Shown: positions 45,750 to 54,863, numbered from the stretch's first letter. The stretch: DNA of 64,000 nucleotides from Marinobacter bohaiensis (GCF_003258515.1 NZ_QGEH01000001.1:1-64000); one strand, 5' to 3'. A program made the numbers and translations. Notes: generated by a model not told the origin, from the sequence alone.

Positions 45750-45828
45750 TTCGGTCGCCAGCATGTCTATTTGTTACAGGCTGTTACAAAAGCGGCCGTG
45801 AACAAATGATTCGAGCTGGAGACGGGAC

Positions 45829-47895
45829 ATGAAGGGAACCAAAACGCTTTTGGCGCTTGCCGTCAGCGCGTCGGCACTGATCCTAACCGGTTGCAACGAC
45901 GATGACGACCGAGATGAATACACGCTGCAGTTGCTGCACTTCGCGGATGTGGATGGTGCCCCCGGCGCCATCGACGAGGTGGATCGATTCTCCGCGCTGG
46001 TCAACGCCTTCCGCGCCGACCGGGACAACACCCTGCTGGTGAGTTCCGGTGACAACGTCATCCCCGGCCCGCGCTACTTCGCCGCCAGCGACGACGCCCT
46101 GGTCGAAGCGCTGGGTGTGCCGGCCAACGGCCGCGCCGACATCGCCTTCATGAACGCCATGGGGGTGTCGGTGTCCGCCATCGGCAACCATGACCTGGAC
46201 GGCGGCACCGGGGAATTTGCCGCCATGCTCAGCGCCGAAACCGACGGCGACAACAGCTACCCGGGCGCCGCCTTCCCATTCGTGTCCGCCAACCTCGACG
46301 TCACCACCGACGACGCCCTGGCGCCCCTGGCCACCGACGCCGGGCAGGACAACGCCGCCATGGCCGGTCGTATCGCCGCTTCCACCGTCGTGACCGTCGG
46401 CGGTGAGCGCATCGGGGTGGTTGGCGCCACCACGCCGGCCCTGGCGTCGATCACCAGCACCGGCGGTATCACCATCACGCCGGACGTCGTGGCTGAGGAA
46501 GCCCAGCTCTATGACGACATCGCCGCGGTGGTGCAGCCGGCGGTGGACGAACTGACCGACGCCGGCATCAACAAGGTGGTGCTGGTGGCCCACATGCAGC
46601 AGATCGCCTACGAGAAAGCCCTGGCGCAGCGCCTGAACGGCGTGGACGTGATCGTGGCGGGCGGCTCCAACACCCTGCTGGCGGACGCCGACGACGTGCT
46701 GCGCGACGGCGACACCGCCGCCGACACCTACCCGCTGTCGTTCGAATCCCCCGACGGCGAGCCGGTGCTGGTGGTGAACGTGGACGGCGACTACAAGTAC
46801 CTGGGGCGCCTGGTCCTGACCTTCAACGCGGACGGCGTCATCGACACCGACCGGCTCGACCCGGCGGTGAACGGCGCCTGGGCTTCCACGGAGAGCACGG
46901 TCGACCAGTTGATGGGCGAGGTGAACCCGCGCGTGGCGGAAGTCTCCCAGGCCATCCGCGAGGTGCTGGCGGCGCGCGACGGCAACATCGTCGGCCAGAC
47001 TTCGGTCTACCTCGACGGCCGCCGCGGTCAGGTGCGCACCGAGGAAACCAACCTGGGGAACCTGAGCGCCCAGGCCAACCTGTGGTACGCCCAGTCCTTC
47101 GATCCGGACACGGTGATTTCCCTGAAGAACGGCGGCGGCATCCGTTCCGCCATCGGCCAGATCGTGCAGCCGGCCGGCTCCAACGACCCGGACGACGCCG
47201 AGTTCCTGCCGCCGGCGGCGAACGACAGCGTGGGCAAGGAAGAGGGCGATATCTCCCAGTTCGACATTGAAGGCTCGCTGCGCTTCAACAACAGCCTGGC
47301 CCTGCTGACCGTGACCGGTGCCGAGCTTCACGACCTGATGGAGCACGCGGTTGCCGCCACCGCGGACGGCGCCACACCCGGTCAGTTCCCGCAGATCGCC
47401 GGTATGCGCTTCAGCTTCGATCCGGCCCGGACCGCCCGCACCGCAGGCGATACCAACACCGGCGCCGCGACCACCGGCCGCCGTATCCAGTCGCTGGTGG
47501 TGGAAACCGGTAGTGGGGACGTGACCGTGGTTGAGAACGGCAGTCTGGTGGCCGCGCAGGCGTCGACCGGGTTCCGGATGGTGACCCTGGGCTTCCTGGC
47601 GTCCTGCGTGCAGACGGGCACCGAAGCCGGGGCGGACAGCTGCGGCGACGGCTATCCGTTCAAGAACCTGACCAACGACCTGCGAGAGGAACTGCCGGAC
47701 ACCGACGGCACCGACGACCCGGGCCTGACTGATTTCGCCGGCTACGGCAGCGAGCAGGACGCCCTGTCGGAATACCTCAGGGCCACCTTCGATCCGACCG
47801 GCAGCGTGTTCTTCAGCGAGGCGGAGACGGAAGCGGCCAACGACGAGCGTATCCAGAATCTGTCGGTCCGTGCCGATTCTGTGATCGTTCCCTGA
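45829..47895 (+). CDS. 5'-nucleotidase/metallophosphatase family lipoprotein
   Basis: This 688-residue lipoprotein has a lipobox L-T-G-C22 ('ASALILTGCNDDDD'), the calcineurin-like metallophosphatase domain and a 5'-nucleotidase C-terminal domain. Metal-binding blocks are 'LLHFADVDGA', 'LLVSSGDNVIPGP', 'SAIGNHDLDGGTGEF' and 'VVLVAHMQQ'. The first block reads D-x-D where the usual UshA motif is D-x-H, a variant worth noting. The C-terminal substrate block is 'KNGGGIRSAIGQ' with 'DIEGSLRFNNSLALLTVTGAELHDLMEHAV'. It probably hydrolyses nucleotides or other phosphoesters at the cell surface, perhaps to scavenge phosphate. Confidence 0.85.
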   Translation: MKGTKTLLALAVSASALILTGCNDDDDRDEYTLQLLHFADVDGAPGAIDEVDRFSALVNAFRADRDNTLLVSSGDNVIPGPRYFAASDDALVEALGVPANGRADIAFMNAMGVSVSAIGNHDLDGGTGEFAAMLSAETDGDNSYPGAAFPFVSANLDVTTDDALAPLATDAGQDNAAMAGRIAASTVVTVGGERIGVVGATTPALASITSTGGITITPDVVAEEAQLYDDIAAVVQPAVDELTDAGINKVVLVAHMQQIAYEKALAQRLNGVDVIVAGGSNTLLADADDVLRDGDTAADTYPLSFESPDGEPVLVVNVDGDYKYLGRLVLTFNADGVIDTDRLDPAVNGAWASTESTVDQLMGEVNPRVAEVSQAIREVLAARDGNIVGQTSVYLDGRRGQVRTEETNLGNLSAQANLWYAQSFDPDTVISLKNGGGIRSAIGQIVQPAGSNDPDDAEFLPPAANDSVGKEEGDISQFDIEGSLRFNNSLALLTVTGAELHDLMEHAVAATADGATPGQFPQIAGMRFSFDPARTARTAGDTNTGAATTGRRIQSLVVETGSGDVTVVENGSLVAAQASTGFRMVTLGFLASCVQTGTEAGADSCGDGYPFKNLTNDLREELPDTDGTDDPGLTDFAGYGSEQDALSEYLRATFDPTGSVFFSEAETEAANDERIQNLSVRADSVIVP

Positions 47896-47926
47896 GTCGC
47901 CGCCCGATTTCCCGCCTGAGTCAGCG

Positions 47927-48829
47927 TCAGCCGGCGGCCGCCGAGTCGCCGGCTATCCCCCGGGCGGGACAGCTCAAGGCCGTGAAATCCGTCCGCAGCT
48001 GGCGGATTTCGCGTGTCAGGTGGGTCCGTTGCGCGGGCGTGGACTGGTTGACCAGATCGGTCACCAGCCCGGCCAGCGCCTGGCGGCTGTCGGCGCGCAT
48101 GGCCTGGTAGGCTTCGCCGCGGGCCGCACCGTCACGGCTCAGCAGCTGCCGGACCTGGCTGGGGAAGTGCGGCTCGTGGCGCTGCTCCAGACTCTCCATC
48201 AGGGCTGCCTGCCAGCGGCCGCGGCCCTCCAGCCAGATTTCCGTTATCGGCCCTCGCCCCTGATTCCAGTTCACCAGGGTGGCGCGCTGTTCACCGGTGA
48301 GCGGTCCCAGCCAGCGCTCGGCCCGTTCATTCATGCGCGCCAGCCGCCGGCCGGCTGGATCGTCGCCCAGCAGCTCCTCGCGCTTGTCCGCCTGGTTGCG
48401 GGCCATGGCCTGTCCCAGTGCGATCACCTGTTCGTCGCTGAGGGACGACAGCAGACGCGTGGCGCCGGGCTCGATCCGCGCCAACAGCCGGTCCAGGGCA
48501 TTGAAGAAGCGGTTCTGCAGGTGCGCCACCTCGGTTTCCCGGATGGGGGGCTGGAGCGCGAGGCTTTCCAGGTCGGCTAACCAGGCGTCGTAGCGGGGCA
48601 GTTCGTGGCGGCAGTGCCATTGCCGGAAGGCGCGGACGTCCGCCTGCAGACGGGCGTCCTGGCGGTTGTCCAGGGGGATGTAGTCGTCCACCCACCAGGC
48701 CGCGAACCAGTCCATCTGCTGATAGGCGAATCGGGTGGTGCTGCAGCCGCCCAGCAGCAGGGCCAGCGCCAGCAGCACGGCGACGCGCCTAACGGTCGCG
48801 GGTTGGCGCTGAGCAGAGGCTGCAGTCAT
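47927..48829 (-). CDS. DUF6279-like lipoprotein
   Basis: This 300-residue lipoprotein (signal 'VRRVAVLLALALLLGGC') has the pattern 'STTRFAYQQMDWFAAWWVDDYIPLDNRQDARLQADVRAFRQWHCRHELPRYDAWLADLE', typical of the DUF6279 family, and otherwise long helices ('LARIEPGATRLLSSLSDEQVIALGQAMARNQADKREELL'). The family has no known function. Its start overlaps the preceding DCC gene by 41 bp, so the two are likely co-transcribed. Confidence 0.8.
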   Translation of the reverse strand: MTAASAQRQPATVRRVAVLLALALLLGGCSTTRFAYQQMDWFAAWWVDDYIPLDNRQDARLQADVRAFRQWHCRHELPRYDAWLADLESLALQPPIRETEVAHLQNRFFNALDRLLARIEPGATRLLSSLSDEQVIALGQAMARNQADKREELLGDDPAGRRLARMNERAERWLGPLTGEQRATLVNWNQGRGPITEIWLEGRGRWQAALMESLEQRHEPHFPSQVRQLLSRDGAARGEAYQAMRADSRQALAGLVTDLVNQSTPAQRTHLTREIRQLRTDFTALSCPARGIAGDSAAAG

Positions 48830-49157
48830 AGCGTCGCTGATAACGGCGGTGGGCCCAGGTGGTGTAGAAGCGGTCGGCCAGTCGGCGCAGGCCCGGCCAG
48901 CGCAGCGGACGCAGCAGCGCTCCGAACGGGGTGTGGGACCAGGCCCGGACGGTGGCGTCGAGCCCTACCAGCCAGTGCCCGTCGTCCGTGCGCAGATGCA
49001 GCCGGCGCAACAGGCTCTCACGGTCCGGGTGCTGCGGGTCCGGGACAAGCGTGTGGATGTCGGCCAGGTTCAGGCCGCCGGTCTGCCAGCGGCCCAGGAG
49101 GTCGATTTCGTGACGGCACAGCGGGCAGCGGCCGTCGTAGTAGAGTGTGTCAGCCAT
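48789..49157 (-). CDS. DCC family thiol-disulfide oxidoreductase-like protein (DUF393)
   Basis: This 122-residue protein has the D-x-x-C-P-x-C motif of the DCC family in 'LYYDGRCPLCRHEIDLLGRW'. It has no signal peptide. Such proteins have a thioredoxin-like core, but enzymatic activity is unproven. Another cysteine pair lies near the C-terminus ('CSLCSAP'). Confidence 0.85.
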   Translation of the reverse strand: MADTLYYDGRCPLCRHEIDLLGRWQTGGLNLADIHTLVPDPQHPDRESLLRRLHLRTDDGHWLVGLDATVRAWSHTPFGALLRPLRWPGLRRLADRFYTTWAHRRYQRRYDCSLCSAPTRDR

Positions 49158-49236
49158 GGTCGCGGAATCCAGAGAGGCTTCTTCCAGTGTACGTCATTTT
49201 TAACGTACGCCGCGTGACGATGGCTGGATGAGCGGT

Positions 49237-50202
49237 TCAGGTCGCCACTTGCAAGAGCACTTTGCCCTGGTTCTCGTTGGCCTGGAGATAGGCCATGGCC
49301 GCTTCGGCATCGGCGATGGGGAAAACCCGGTCGATCACCGGCCGGATCTGGCCGCTGGCCAGCAGTGGCCAGACCGTCTCGTACAGGGCATCCATCACCT
49401 CGCCTTTGAGCGCGACCGGCTGCGAACGCAGGGTGGAGCCGATCAGGCGCTGGCGTTTCATCAGCATCACGCCCAGATCCACCTCGCCCTGGCGCCCGCC
49501 CATCAGGCCGATCAGCACGATGCGGCCGTTCAGGTTGAGCACCTTCTGGTCATCGCCGATGTAGGCTCCGCCAACCGGATCCAGCACCATATCGACGCCG
49601 CCCCAGTCGCGCACCGCGTCGACGAACGGACCGTTGTGGCGGTTCCAGCCCGCCTCGGCGCCCAATTCCTTGCAGGCCTCGATCTTGGTGTCGCTGCCGG
49701 CGGTCACGAACACCGGATTGTCCAGTTCCCGGGCCAGTTGGATCACCGCGGTGCCGACGCCGCTGGCGCCGGCGTGCAGCAGGATCCGCTCGCCCGGTTT
49801 GAGGGCCGCTTCCATGTACAGGTTGAGCCAGGCGGTGGCGAACACCTCCGGCAGGCCGGCGGCATCGCGCAGGGAGACGCCGTCGGGCAGCGGCAGCACC
49901 TGCACCGCTGGCACACGGACACGCTCGGCGTAACCGCCTCCGGTCAGCAGGGCGCACACCGGATCTCCGGGTTGCAGGTGGGTGACGTCTTCGCCCACCG
50001 CGCGCACGTGGCCGCTGACCTCCAGACCCAGAATCGTCGAGGCTCCGGGCGGCGGCGGATAGGCGCCCGCCCGCTGCATCAGGTCGGCCCGGTTCATGCC
50101 AGCGTAGGCCACGTCGAGGGTGACCTCGTCCGCCGCCGGTTCGCCCGGCGCGTCGTGGTCACGCCACAGGAGGCGTTCCCCGTCAATCGCGATGGCTTTC
50201 AT
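49237..50202 (-). CDS. NAD(P)H quinone oxidoreductase, PIG3 type
   Basis: This 321-residue medium-chain reductase has the nucleotide-binding segment 'ILLHAGASGVGTAVIQLARE' and an N-terminal GroES-like domain ('VAYAGMNRADLMQRAGAYPPPPGASTILGLEVSGHV'), which together match the PIG3/quinone reductase branch without the catalytic zinc ligands. It is encoded just after a DJ-1/PfpI protein with a 4-bp gap, so both belong to one unit that likely handles quinones or other electrophiles. A TetR-like palindrome precedes the pair. Confidence 0.88.
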   Translation of the reverse strand: MKAIAIDGERLLWRDHDAPGEPAADEVTLDVAYAGMNRADLMQRAGAYPPPPGASTILGLEVSGHVRAVGEDVTHLQPGDPVCALLTGGGYAERVRVPAVQVLPLPDGVSLRDAAGLPEVFATAWLNLYMEAALKPGERILLHAGASGVGTAVIQLARELDNPVFVTAGSDTKIEACKELGAEAGWNRHNGPFVDAVRDWGGVDMVLDPVGGAYIGDDQKVLNLNGRIVLIGLMGGRQGEVDLGVMLMKRQRLIGSTLRSQPVALKGEVMDALYETVWPLLASGQIRPVIDRVFPIADAEAAMAYLQANENQGKVLLQVAT

Positions 50203-50206
50203 GGGC

Positions 50207-50887
50207 TTACCCCTTGATGGCCTGGACCACCGCCTTGGCCGCGGCTTCCGAGGACGCCGGGTTCTGGCCGGTGATCAGTTTGCCGTCGATTTCCACGTGG
50301 CTGCCCCAGTCGTCGGTGCGGCCAAAGTCCGCGCCGTTTTCCTTGAGCATGTCTTCCACCAGGAACGGCACCACGTCGGTCAGCTGCACGCCGGCTTCCT
50401 CGGAGTTGGTAAAGCCGGTCACACGGCGGCCCTTGACGATGGATTCGCCGTCGGCGCCCTTGACGTGGCGGAACACGCCCGGGGCGTGGCATACGGCGCC
50501 GATCACCTTGTCACTGCCGGCCGCGGTTTCCAGCAGGTTGATGGAGACCGGATCTTCCGACAGGTCCCACAGCGGGCCGTGGCCGCCGGGGTAGAAGATG
50601 GCGTCGTAGTCGGCGCTGGACACGGCATCGAGCTTCAGGGTGTTGGCCAGCGCTTTGCGCGCCTCGGTGTCCTGCTTGAAACGACGGGTGGCATCGGTCT
50701 GGGCGTCTTCGGCGTCGCTGTTGGGATCCACCGGAGGCTGACCGCCGGCGGGGGAGGCCAGGGTCACGTCGATGCCGGCATCGACAAACGCGTAGTAGGG
50801 TGATGCGAACTCTTCCAGCCAGAAGCCCGTCTTGTGGCCGGTATCGCCCATCTGGTCGTGAGAGGTCAGAACCATCAGTACTTTCAT
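50207..50887 (-). CDS. Type 1 glutamine amidotransferase-like protein (DJ-1/PfpI, Hsp31-like)
   Basis: This 226-residue protein belongs to the DJ-1/PfpI superfamily, in the branch with 'GHGPLWDLSEDP' and the nucleophile elbow 'IGAVCHAPGVF', containing the reactive cysteine. 'FWLEEFASPYYAFVDAGIDVTLASPAGGQPPVDP' is a typical Hsp31/YDR533C-like N-part. Relatives act as glyoxalase III or chaperones against methylglyoxal damage. GGAGGAG precedes the ATG. It is the first gene of the pair with the PIG3-type reductase. Confidence 0.88.
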   Translation of the reverse strand: MKVLMVLTSHDQMGDTGHKTGFWLEEFASPYYAFVDAGIDVTLASPAGGQPPVDPNSDAEDAQTDATRRFKQDTEARKALANTLKLDAVSSADYDAIFYPGGHGPLWDLSEDPVSINLLETAAGSDKVIGAVCHAPGVFRHVKGADGESIVKGRRVTGFTNSEEAGVQLTDVVPFLVEDMLKENGADFGRTDDWGSHVEIDGKLITGQNPASSEAAAKAVVQAIKG

Positions 50888-50948
50888 GTTGCTCCTCCTG
50901 AGTCCGGTTAGTGAGAGCTGAATGGAATGGCCTTACCGTAACGATTAT

Positions 50949-50963
50949 TAGACCGGTCGTCTA
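50949..50963. promoter_or_regulatory. TetR-family-like operator palindrome upstream of the DJ-1/PIG3 pair
   Basis: TAGAC and GTCTA flank CGGTC, giving an inverted repeat of 5-bp arms with ACCGGT inside. It resembles the TAGACC/GGTCTA boxes bound by NemR-type TetR repressors of electrophile-response genes and lies 62-76 bp before the start codon. No repressor gene is in this window. Confidence 0.5.
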
Positions 50964-51028
50964 CTTAATGGGTCCAGTGCAGCGCGTTTGACCTGTCGTG
51001 GAAACCCGCAACCCGTCTGCGTTGCGGT

Positions 51029-51832
51029 TCAGAGCCGCAGGTTGCCGTCGAGCCAGTCCGCCAGGTCACCGGCCCGCTCCGGCGCGAGATCCGGGTTGGC
51101 CGCGTACCAGACGATCTCCATGACTTTCATGATCGTCGAGGCCTGCGTCAGTTCCTTTACGGGGAAACCGGTCAGGCGGCTCAGTGACGTTATCTGTCTC
51201 GCGTCCAGGGCAAAGCCGTTGATGGCGCCGCCGATGTCCAGCCTTGGGTCGCCCAGGCCGGCGAACTCCCAGTCCAGCAGCGTCCAGCCGCCGGGCCCGA
51301 TCACCAGGTTACCCGGATGCCAGTCATTGTGGCAGAGAACCCGGCGGTCTGTGGCGGGCAGGTCGGCCAGGAGCGGTTCGATGCGGGCCCGGGTGCGGCT
51401 TTCCGGCATGCCGCAGCGGCTGATCAGGCGGCGCAACTGGTCGGGAATGTCCAACGCGGGCCAGTCACCGGGGCACGTGTGGACGCTGTTGAGCGCGTGG
51501 GCGAGCCAGTGCAGGCGGGCCCCGGAGCCGCCGGCGGGCGGGCTGCCCTGGACCCAGTCGGTGAGCAGGCAGTGGCGGTCCCGGTAGCGCACCCGTGGGG
51601 CCCAGGGCTGGTCGGCGATGCCGTCGAGAATGGCGCCTTCGCGCGCCGGGTCGATGCCCAGGGCATCCGGCGCCGGGTTGTTGAGGCGCAGGGCCAGACT
51701 TTGCGGGCCGCTGTCGACGCGATAGACGTGGTTGCACAGGCCGGCCGGCAAATGTCGGACCCGGGCGCCGGCCAACGCCGCCTGCCAATCAGCGGGCAGC
51801 GCCTCTAGCGGGCGTTCCTGTGGGGCGTTCAT
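51029..51832 (-). CDS. Choline/thiamine kinase-like phosphotransferase
   Basis: This 267-residue protein has the aminoglycoside-phosphotransferase-like kinase fold: 'VLCHNDWHPGNLVIGPGGWTLLDWEFAGLGDPRLDIGGAIN' contains the catalytic H-N-D-x-x-x-x-N and the D-W-E metal site. The N-terminal 'AGLCNHVYRVDSGPQSLALRLN' is the ThiK/LicA-type glycine-poor nucleotide loop. Substrate could be thiamine, choline or a related alcohol. It is a single gene, with its promoter side shared with the HD-GYP-like gene downstream. Confidence 0.8.
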   Translation of the reverse strand: MNAPQERPLEALPADWQAALAGARVRHLPAGLCNHVYRVDSGPQSLALRLNNPAPDALGIDPAREGAILDGIADQPWAPRVRYRDRHCLLTDWVQGSPPAGGSGARLHWLAHALNSVHTCPGDWPALDIPDQLRRLISRCGMPESRTRARIEPLLADLPATDRRVLCHNDWHPGNLVIGPGGWTLLDWEFAGLGDPRLDIGGAINGFALDARQITSLSRLTGFPVKELTQASTIMKVMEIVWYAANPDLAPERAGDLADWLDGNLRL

Positions 51833-51880
51833 GTTCGGGGGAGAAAGGGCGTGTGCATGGGCGCGGTTATCGCACAGGGA

Positions 51881-53035
51881 TCAGGAGCGATCAAATCCCC
51901 ACAGCTGGCCGAAATCCATGGAGGGCAGGTCATCGGGCACTTCCACCTGCTGGATCTGGTACTCCGGGCGGGTGCAGTCGCGTTTGAAGGCGCCCACGTA
52001 ACGGTTGCCGGTGGGATTGACGATGGCCTGGGCCACGGCGCCCTGCAGGCCGGTGGGGCGATGGGTAACGACCGCCACCTCGTTGTTGGCCAGCCGCACC
52101 AGGGCGCCGGGCGGATACGGGGTGAGCGCCCGCAGCAGGGCCTGGTGCAGGGAACGGTCCTGTAGCCGGTGGCTGGCCTCGGCCAGGGCCTGGCGCGCTT
52201 CGGTGATGTTGTAGCGGTTGCGGTAGGCGCGCCGGGTGATCATCGCCGTGTAGCGTTCGGCCAGGGCGACGATGCGGGCTTCCGGCAGGATGTCCGGGCC
52301 CGACAGGCCGGCCGGGTAGCCGGAGCCGTCCGGTTGCTCGTGGTGCTGGGCGACGATGGTGAGCAACAGCCGGTTGTCGATCCCGGCGCGTTCCAGGGCC
52401 GCCACGGCCAGCTCCGGATGCTTGTGGATGATGGCCCGCTGGGATTCGCTGAGCCGGTGGCGTGACTGGTTGAGCTTGTCGGAAAACGGCAGCAGGGCCA
52501 GGTTGGCGGTGAGCGCCGCGCCGATCAGAACACGCAGGCGTTTGTCCTCCATGCCCAACTGGTCGCCGACGAAGTAGCAGATGATGGCGTAGAACAGCGT
52601 TTGCTCGTAGGCGGTGGGCTCGACCGAATACAGGTGGACCAGCGCCAGGCAGGGATCGGGCGCTTCCCGGCAACAGCGTATCACCAGGTTGGCCAGCCCC
52701 AGCACCCGTTGGCGGGCGTCCGGCGCGGGCCTGTCGATGGCACGCAGCGCCAGTTCCAGGGTGTGCAGCAACTGCGGGTAGTCGCTGAACGGGTTGCGTG
52801 GGCGCTCATCGATGTCGTTGGCGGCCGGCTCCGGGGCAGGGGCGTCGCTGCGTCTGGGATAGAACAGCCCGCGTTCGAACAGCTGCTCGAGCTGGACATC
52901 GGTCTGGATGACGTAGCCCTGAGTGAGCAGCACATTGCCCTCGGCGTCGTAAACCGTCCACGGCAGCGGTTTGCCGATGACCAGGGCGCCGGGAGCAATT
53001 CGAACCAGGTTTGACACAGCGGGTAGGCCCTTCAA
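51881..53035 (-). CDS. HD-GYP-like protein lacking the HD residues
   Basis: This 384-residue protein has the later half of the HD-GYP phosphodiesterase: 'HKHPELAVAALERAGIDNRLLLTIVAQHHEQPDGSGYPAGLSGPDI' carries H-x-H-E-x-x-D-G-S-G-Y-P. Where the helix 'HDIGK' is expected, the sequence reads 'AALTANLALLPFSDKL', so the metal ligands His-Asp are missing. It probably binds rather than cleaves cyclic di-GMP, or has lost activity. The N-terminus has a short PilZ/DUF3391-like segment ('KPLPWTVYDAEGNVLLTQGYVI'). Confidence 0.75.
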   Translation of the reverse strand: MKGLPAVSNLVRIAPGALVIGKPLPWTVYDAEGNVLLTQGYVIQTDVQLEQLFERGLFYPRRSDAPAPEPAANDIDERPRNPFSDYPQLLHTLELALRAIDRPAPDARQRVLGLANLVIRCCREAPDPCLALVHLYSVEPTAYEQTLFYAIICYFVGDQLGMEDKRLRVLIGAALTANLALLPFSDKLNQSRHRLSESQRAIIHKHPELAVAALERAGIDNRLLLTIVAQHHEQPDGSGYPAGLSGPDILPEARIVALAERYTAMITRRAYRNRYNITEARQALAEASHRLQDRSLHQALLRALTPYPPGALVRLANNEVAVVTHRPTGLQGAVAQAIVNPTGNRYVGAFKRDCTRPEYQIQQVEVPDDLPSMDFGQLWGFDRS

Positions 53036-53150
53036 CTGAGCGAACGGATACTATTAATAGTGTTTTTTCTAATCTATCGCATCTGTTGATAGTTTGTAAT
53101 TGAAAAAGCCGGTCCCGCCCAGACCCTCTGACAATGTTTTGCGTTTCCCG

Positions 53151-53600
53151 TCAGGCCTCTCCGGCATGGCTGATCCGCGTTTCCGGAGCGCCCCGGGCCA
53201 GTTTCTCGCGGATGGCGTCGGGCACCGGCGTCTTGCCGCCGGCGCTGGGGGCGATCATGACGTAGGTAATGTCGGCGGTCGCTACCGGCCGCTGTTCGCC
53301 CAGCTCGACAAACGCCAGGTGCAGGGTGAACGACGTAGTGCCGATCCGGCCCGGCTCGATCCGCGCGCACAACACGTCGTCATAGCGCGCCGGTGACTGC
53401 CAGCTCTGGTTCAGGTTGACCACCTGGAAGTCCAGATCCTGCTCCAGCAGGTGCCGGTAGTCCCCGAACAGGGTGCGGATGTACTCGTTGACGGCGATGT
53501 CCACGTAGTCGCCGTAGCGGGCGTTGAACACCACACCCTGGGCGTCGCATTCGCCGTAACGGACGCGGAAGCGGAACTCGAAGGGGGCTGGCATGGGCAC
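53151..53600 (-). CDS. Acyl-CoA thioesterase, 4-hydroxybenzoyl-CoA type hotdog
   Basis: This 149-residue hotdog protein begins 'FRVRYGECDAQGVVFNARYGDYVDIAVNEYI', with the catalytic aspartate in C-D-A-Q-G of the 4HBT/YbgC group. 'SWQSPARYDDVLCARIEPGRIGTTSFTLHLAF' continues the fold. It is distinct from the YciA-type enzyme at 6999. Substrate unknown; a GAGTG site precedes the ATG. Confidence 0.85.
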   Translation of the reverse strand: MPMPAPFEFRFRVRYGECDAQGVVFNARYGDYVDIAVNEYIRTLFGDYRHLLEQDLDFQVVNLNQSWQSPARYDDVLCARIEPGRIGTTSFTLHLAFVELGEQRPVATADITYVMIAPSAGGKTPVPDAIREKLARGAPETRISHAGEA

Positions 53601-53825
53601 TCCTCAGTGGGTGTTACGGGTAAAGCGGGATTGCATCGCTTTTTTTAACATTTAACGGGAAAAGCCTACCTTTTTGCCAGGAAGTGGCTAGGCTATGGAC
53701 AGTTTTACCGGTCTACTGTCCGCTCGGCCAAGGCCTGGGACGAGTCGGCCCGTTCCGGATGATCCACAACCAATAATAATTCGTGCGTCGTGCCCGCAGC
53801 TCGCGCCGGCATACTGGCCTGCCCT

Positions 53826-54863
53826 ATGTTCTATCGATTGAGACACGATTTTCAGCTGTCGATCATTACCCTGCTGGGCGCCTGCGCGGTGTTCGGGATC
53901 ACGCCGTTCGCCATCTTCCGTTTCGCCACCGGCAACCTGGTGGCGGCGATCGTCGATCTGCTGATCCTGGCGTCCATCTGCGTCACCGTGACTTATGCCT
54001 GGCGCACCGGCGACAACCGCCGCAGCGGCTTTTTCCTGGCGTTGTGCACCTGCGCCGGCGGTACTGCGGTGGCGACGGTGGTGGGTGGGGTTGGCCTGTT
54101 CTGGCTGTACCCGGCGATGGTCACCAACTTCTTCCTGACCCTGCCGATCATCGCTGTGGCGATCAACGGGCTGGCGGTGGCCGGCCTGATGCTGCACGGC
54201 CAGGCCTTCGAATCCAGCGAGCAGATGCTGTCGTTCGCCACGACCTGCGTCGTGGTCAGCGCCTGCGCCTATATTTTCGCCCGCCGCAACCAGCACCAGC
54301 GCGAGCGCCTGGAGCGGCTGGCCACCCACGATCCGCTCACCGGGGCGAAGAACCGGCGCGCGATGGAAGAGGACATGCAGGCGGCGGTGGCCGGCTTCGA
54401 ACGCAACGATATGCCCCATGTGCTGATCCTGTTCGACCTGGATCATTTCAAGCGCATCAACGACCAGTTCGGCCATCGCCAGGGAGACGCCACACTGATG
54501 GAATGCGCCAATCTGATCCAGCGGTATATCCGGCGCACGGACACCATGTACCGGTTCGGCGGGGAGGAGTTCGTGTTGATCATGCCGGGCGTGCAGGAGA
54601 CCGGTACCCGGGCGGTGGCGGAAAACCTGCGCCACAAGCTGGCCACGGAGCTGCGTTGCCCGGGCGGGCGGGTGACCGCGTCGTTCGGTGTCGCCTCGCT
54701 TTATGCCGGCGATGACGTGGACAGCTGGATGGCGCGCGCCGACTCGGCTCTTTACGAAGCCAAGGCCAGCGGACGCAACTGCGTGGTTATCCGGGAGCGA
54801 GTGCCGGTGACGGCGCCTGAAAACGGAACAGTCGCGTCCCCAGCATCACCCCGGCCGACATAA
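53826..54863 (+). CDS. Membrane diguanylate cyclase
   Basis: This protein of about 345 residues has five to six helices in the first ~160 residues (no known sensor domain recognised) and a GGDEF domain: 'LTGAKNRRAMEEDM', 'LDHFKRINDQFGHRQGD', active site 'RFGGEEFVLIMPG' and an RRTD I-site five residues upstream. It should make cyclic di-GMP. ATG 53826 is the preferred start, though GTG 53790 in frame is possible; neither has a strong ribosome site. Its 3' end overlaps the convergent MATE gene by 77 bp. Confidence 0.9.
   Translation: MFYRLRHDFQLSIITLLGACAVFGITPFAIFRFATGNLVAAIVDLLILASICVTVTYAWRTGDNRRSGFFLALCTCAGGTAVATVVGGVGLFWLYPAMVTNFFLTLPIIAVAINGLAVAGLMLHGQAFESSEQMLSFATTCVVVSACAYIFARRNQHQRERLERLATHDPLTGAKNRRAMEEDMQAAVAGFERNDMPHVLILFDLDHFKRINDQFGHRQGDATLMECANLIQRYIRRTDTMYRFGGEEFVLIMPGVQETGTRAVAENLRHKLATELRCPGGRVTASFGVASLYAGDDVDSWMARADSALYEAKASGRNCVVIRERVPVTAPENGTVASPASPRPT

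Noticed and set aside
45883-47346. 487-codon open frame on the minus strand opposite the 5'-nucleotidase-like gene
   Set aside because: It is made of His/Val/Gly-rich filler and lacks a ribosome site; it is typical of antisense frames in GC-rich DNA.
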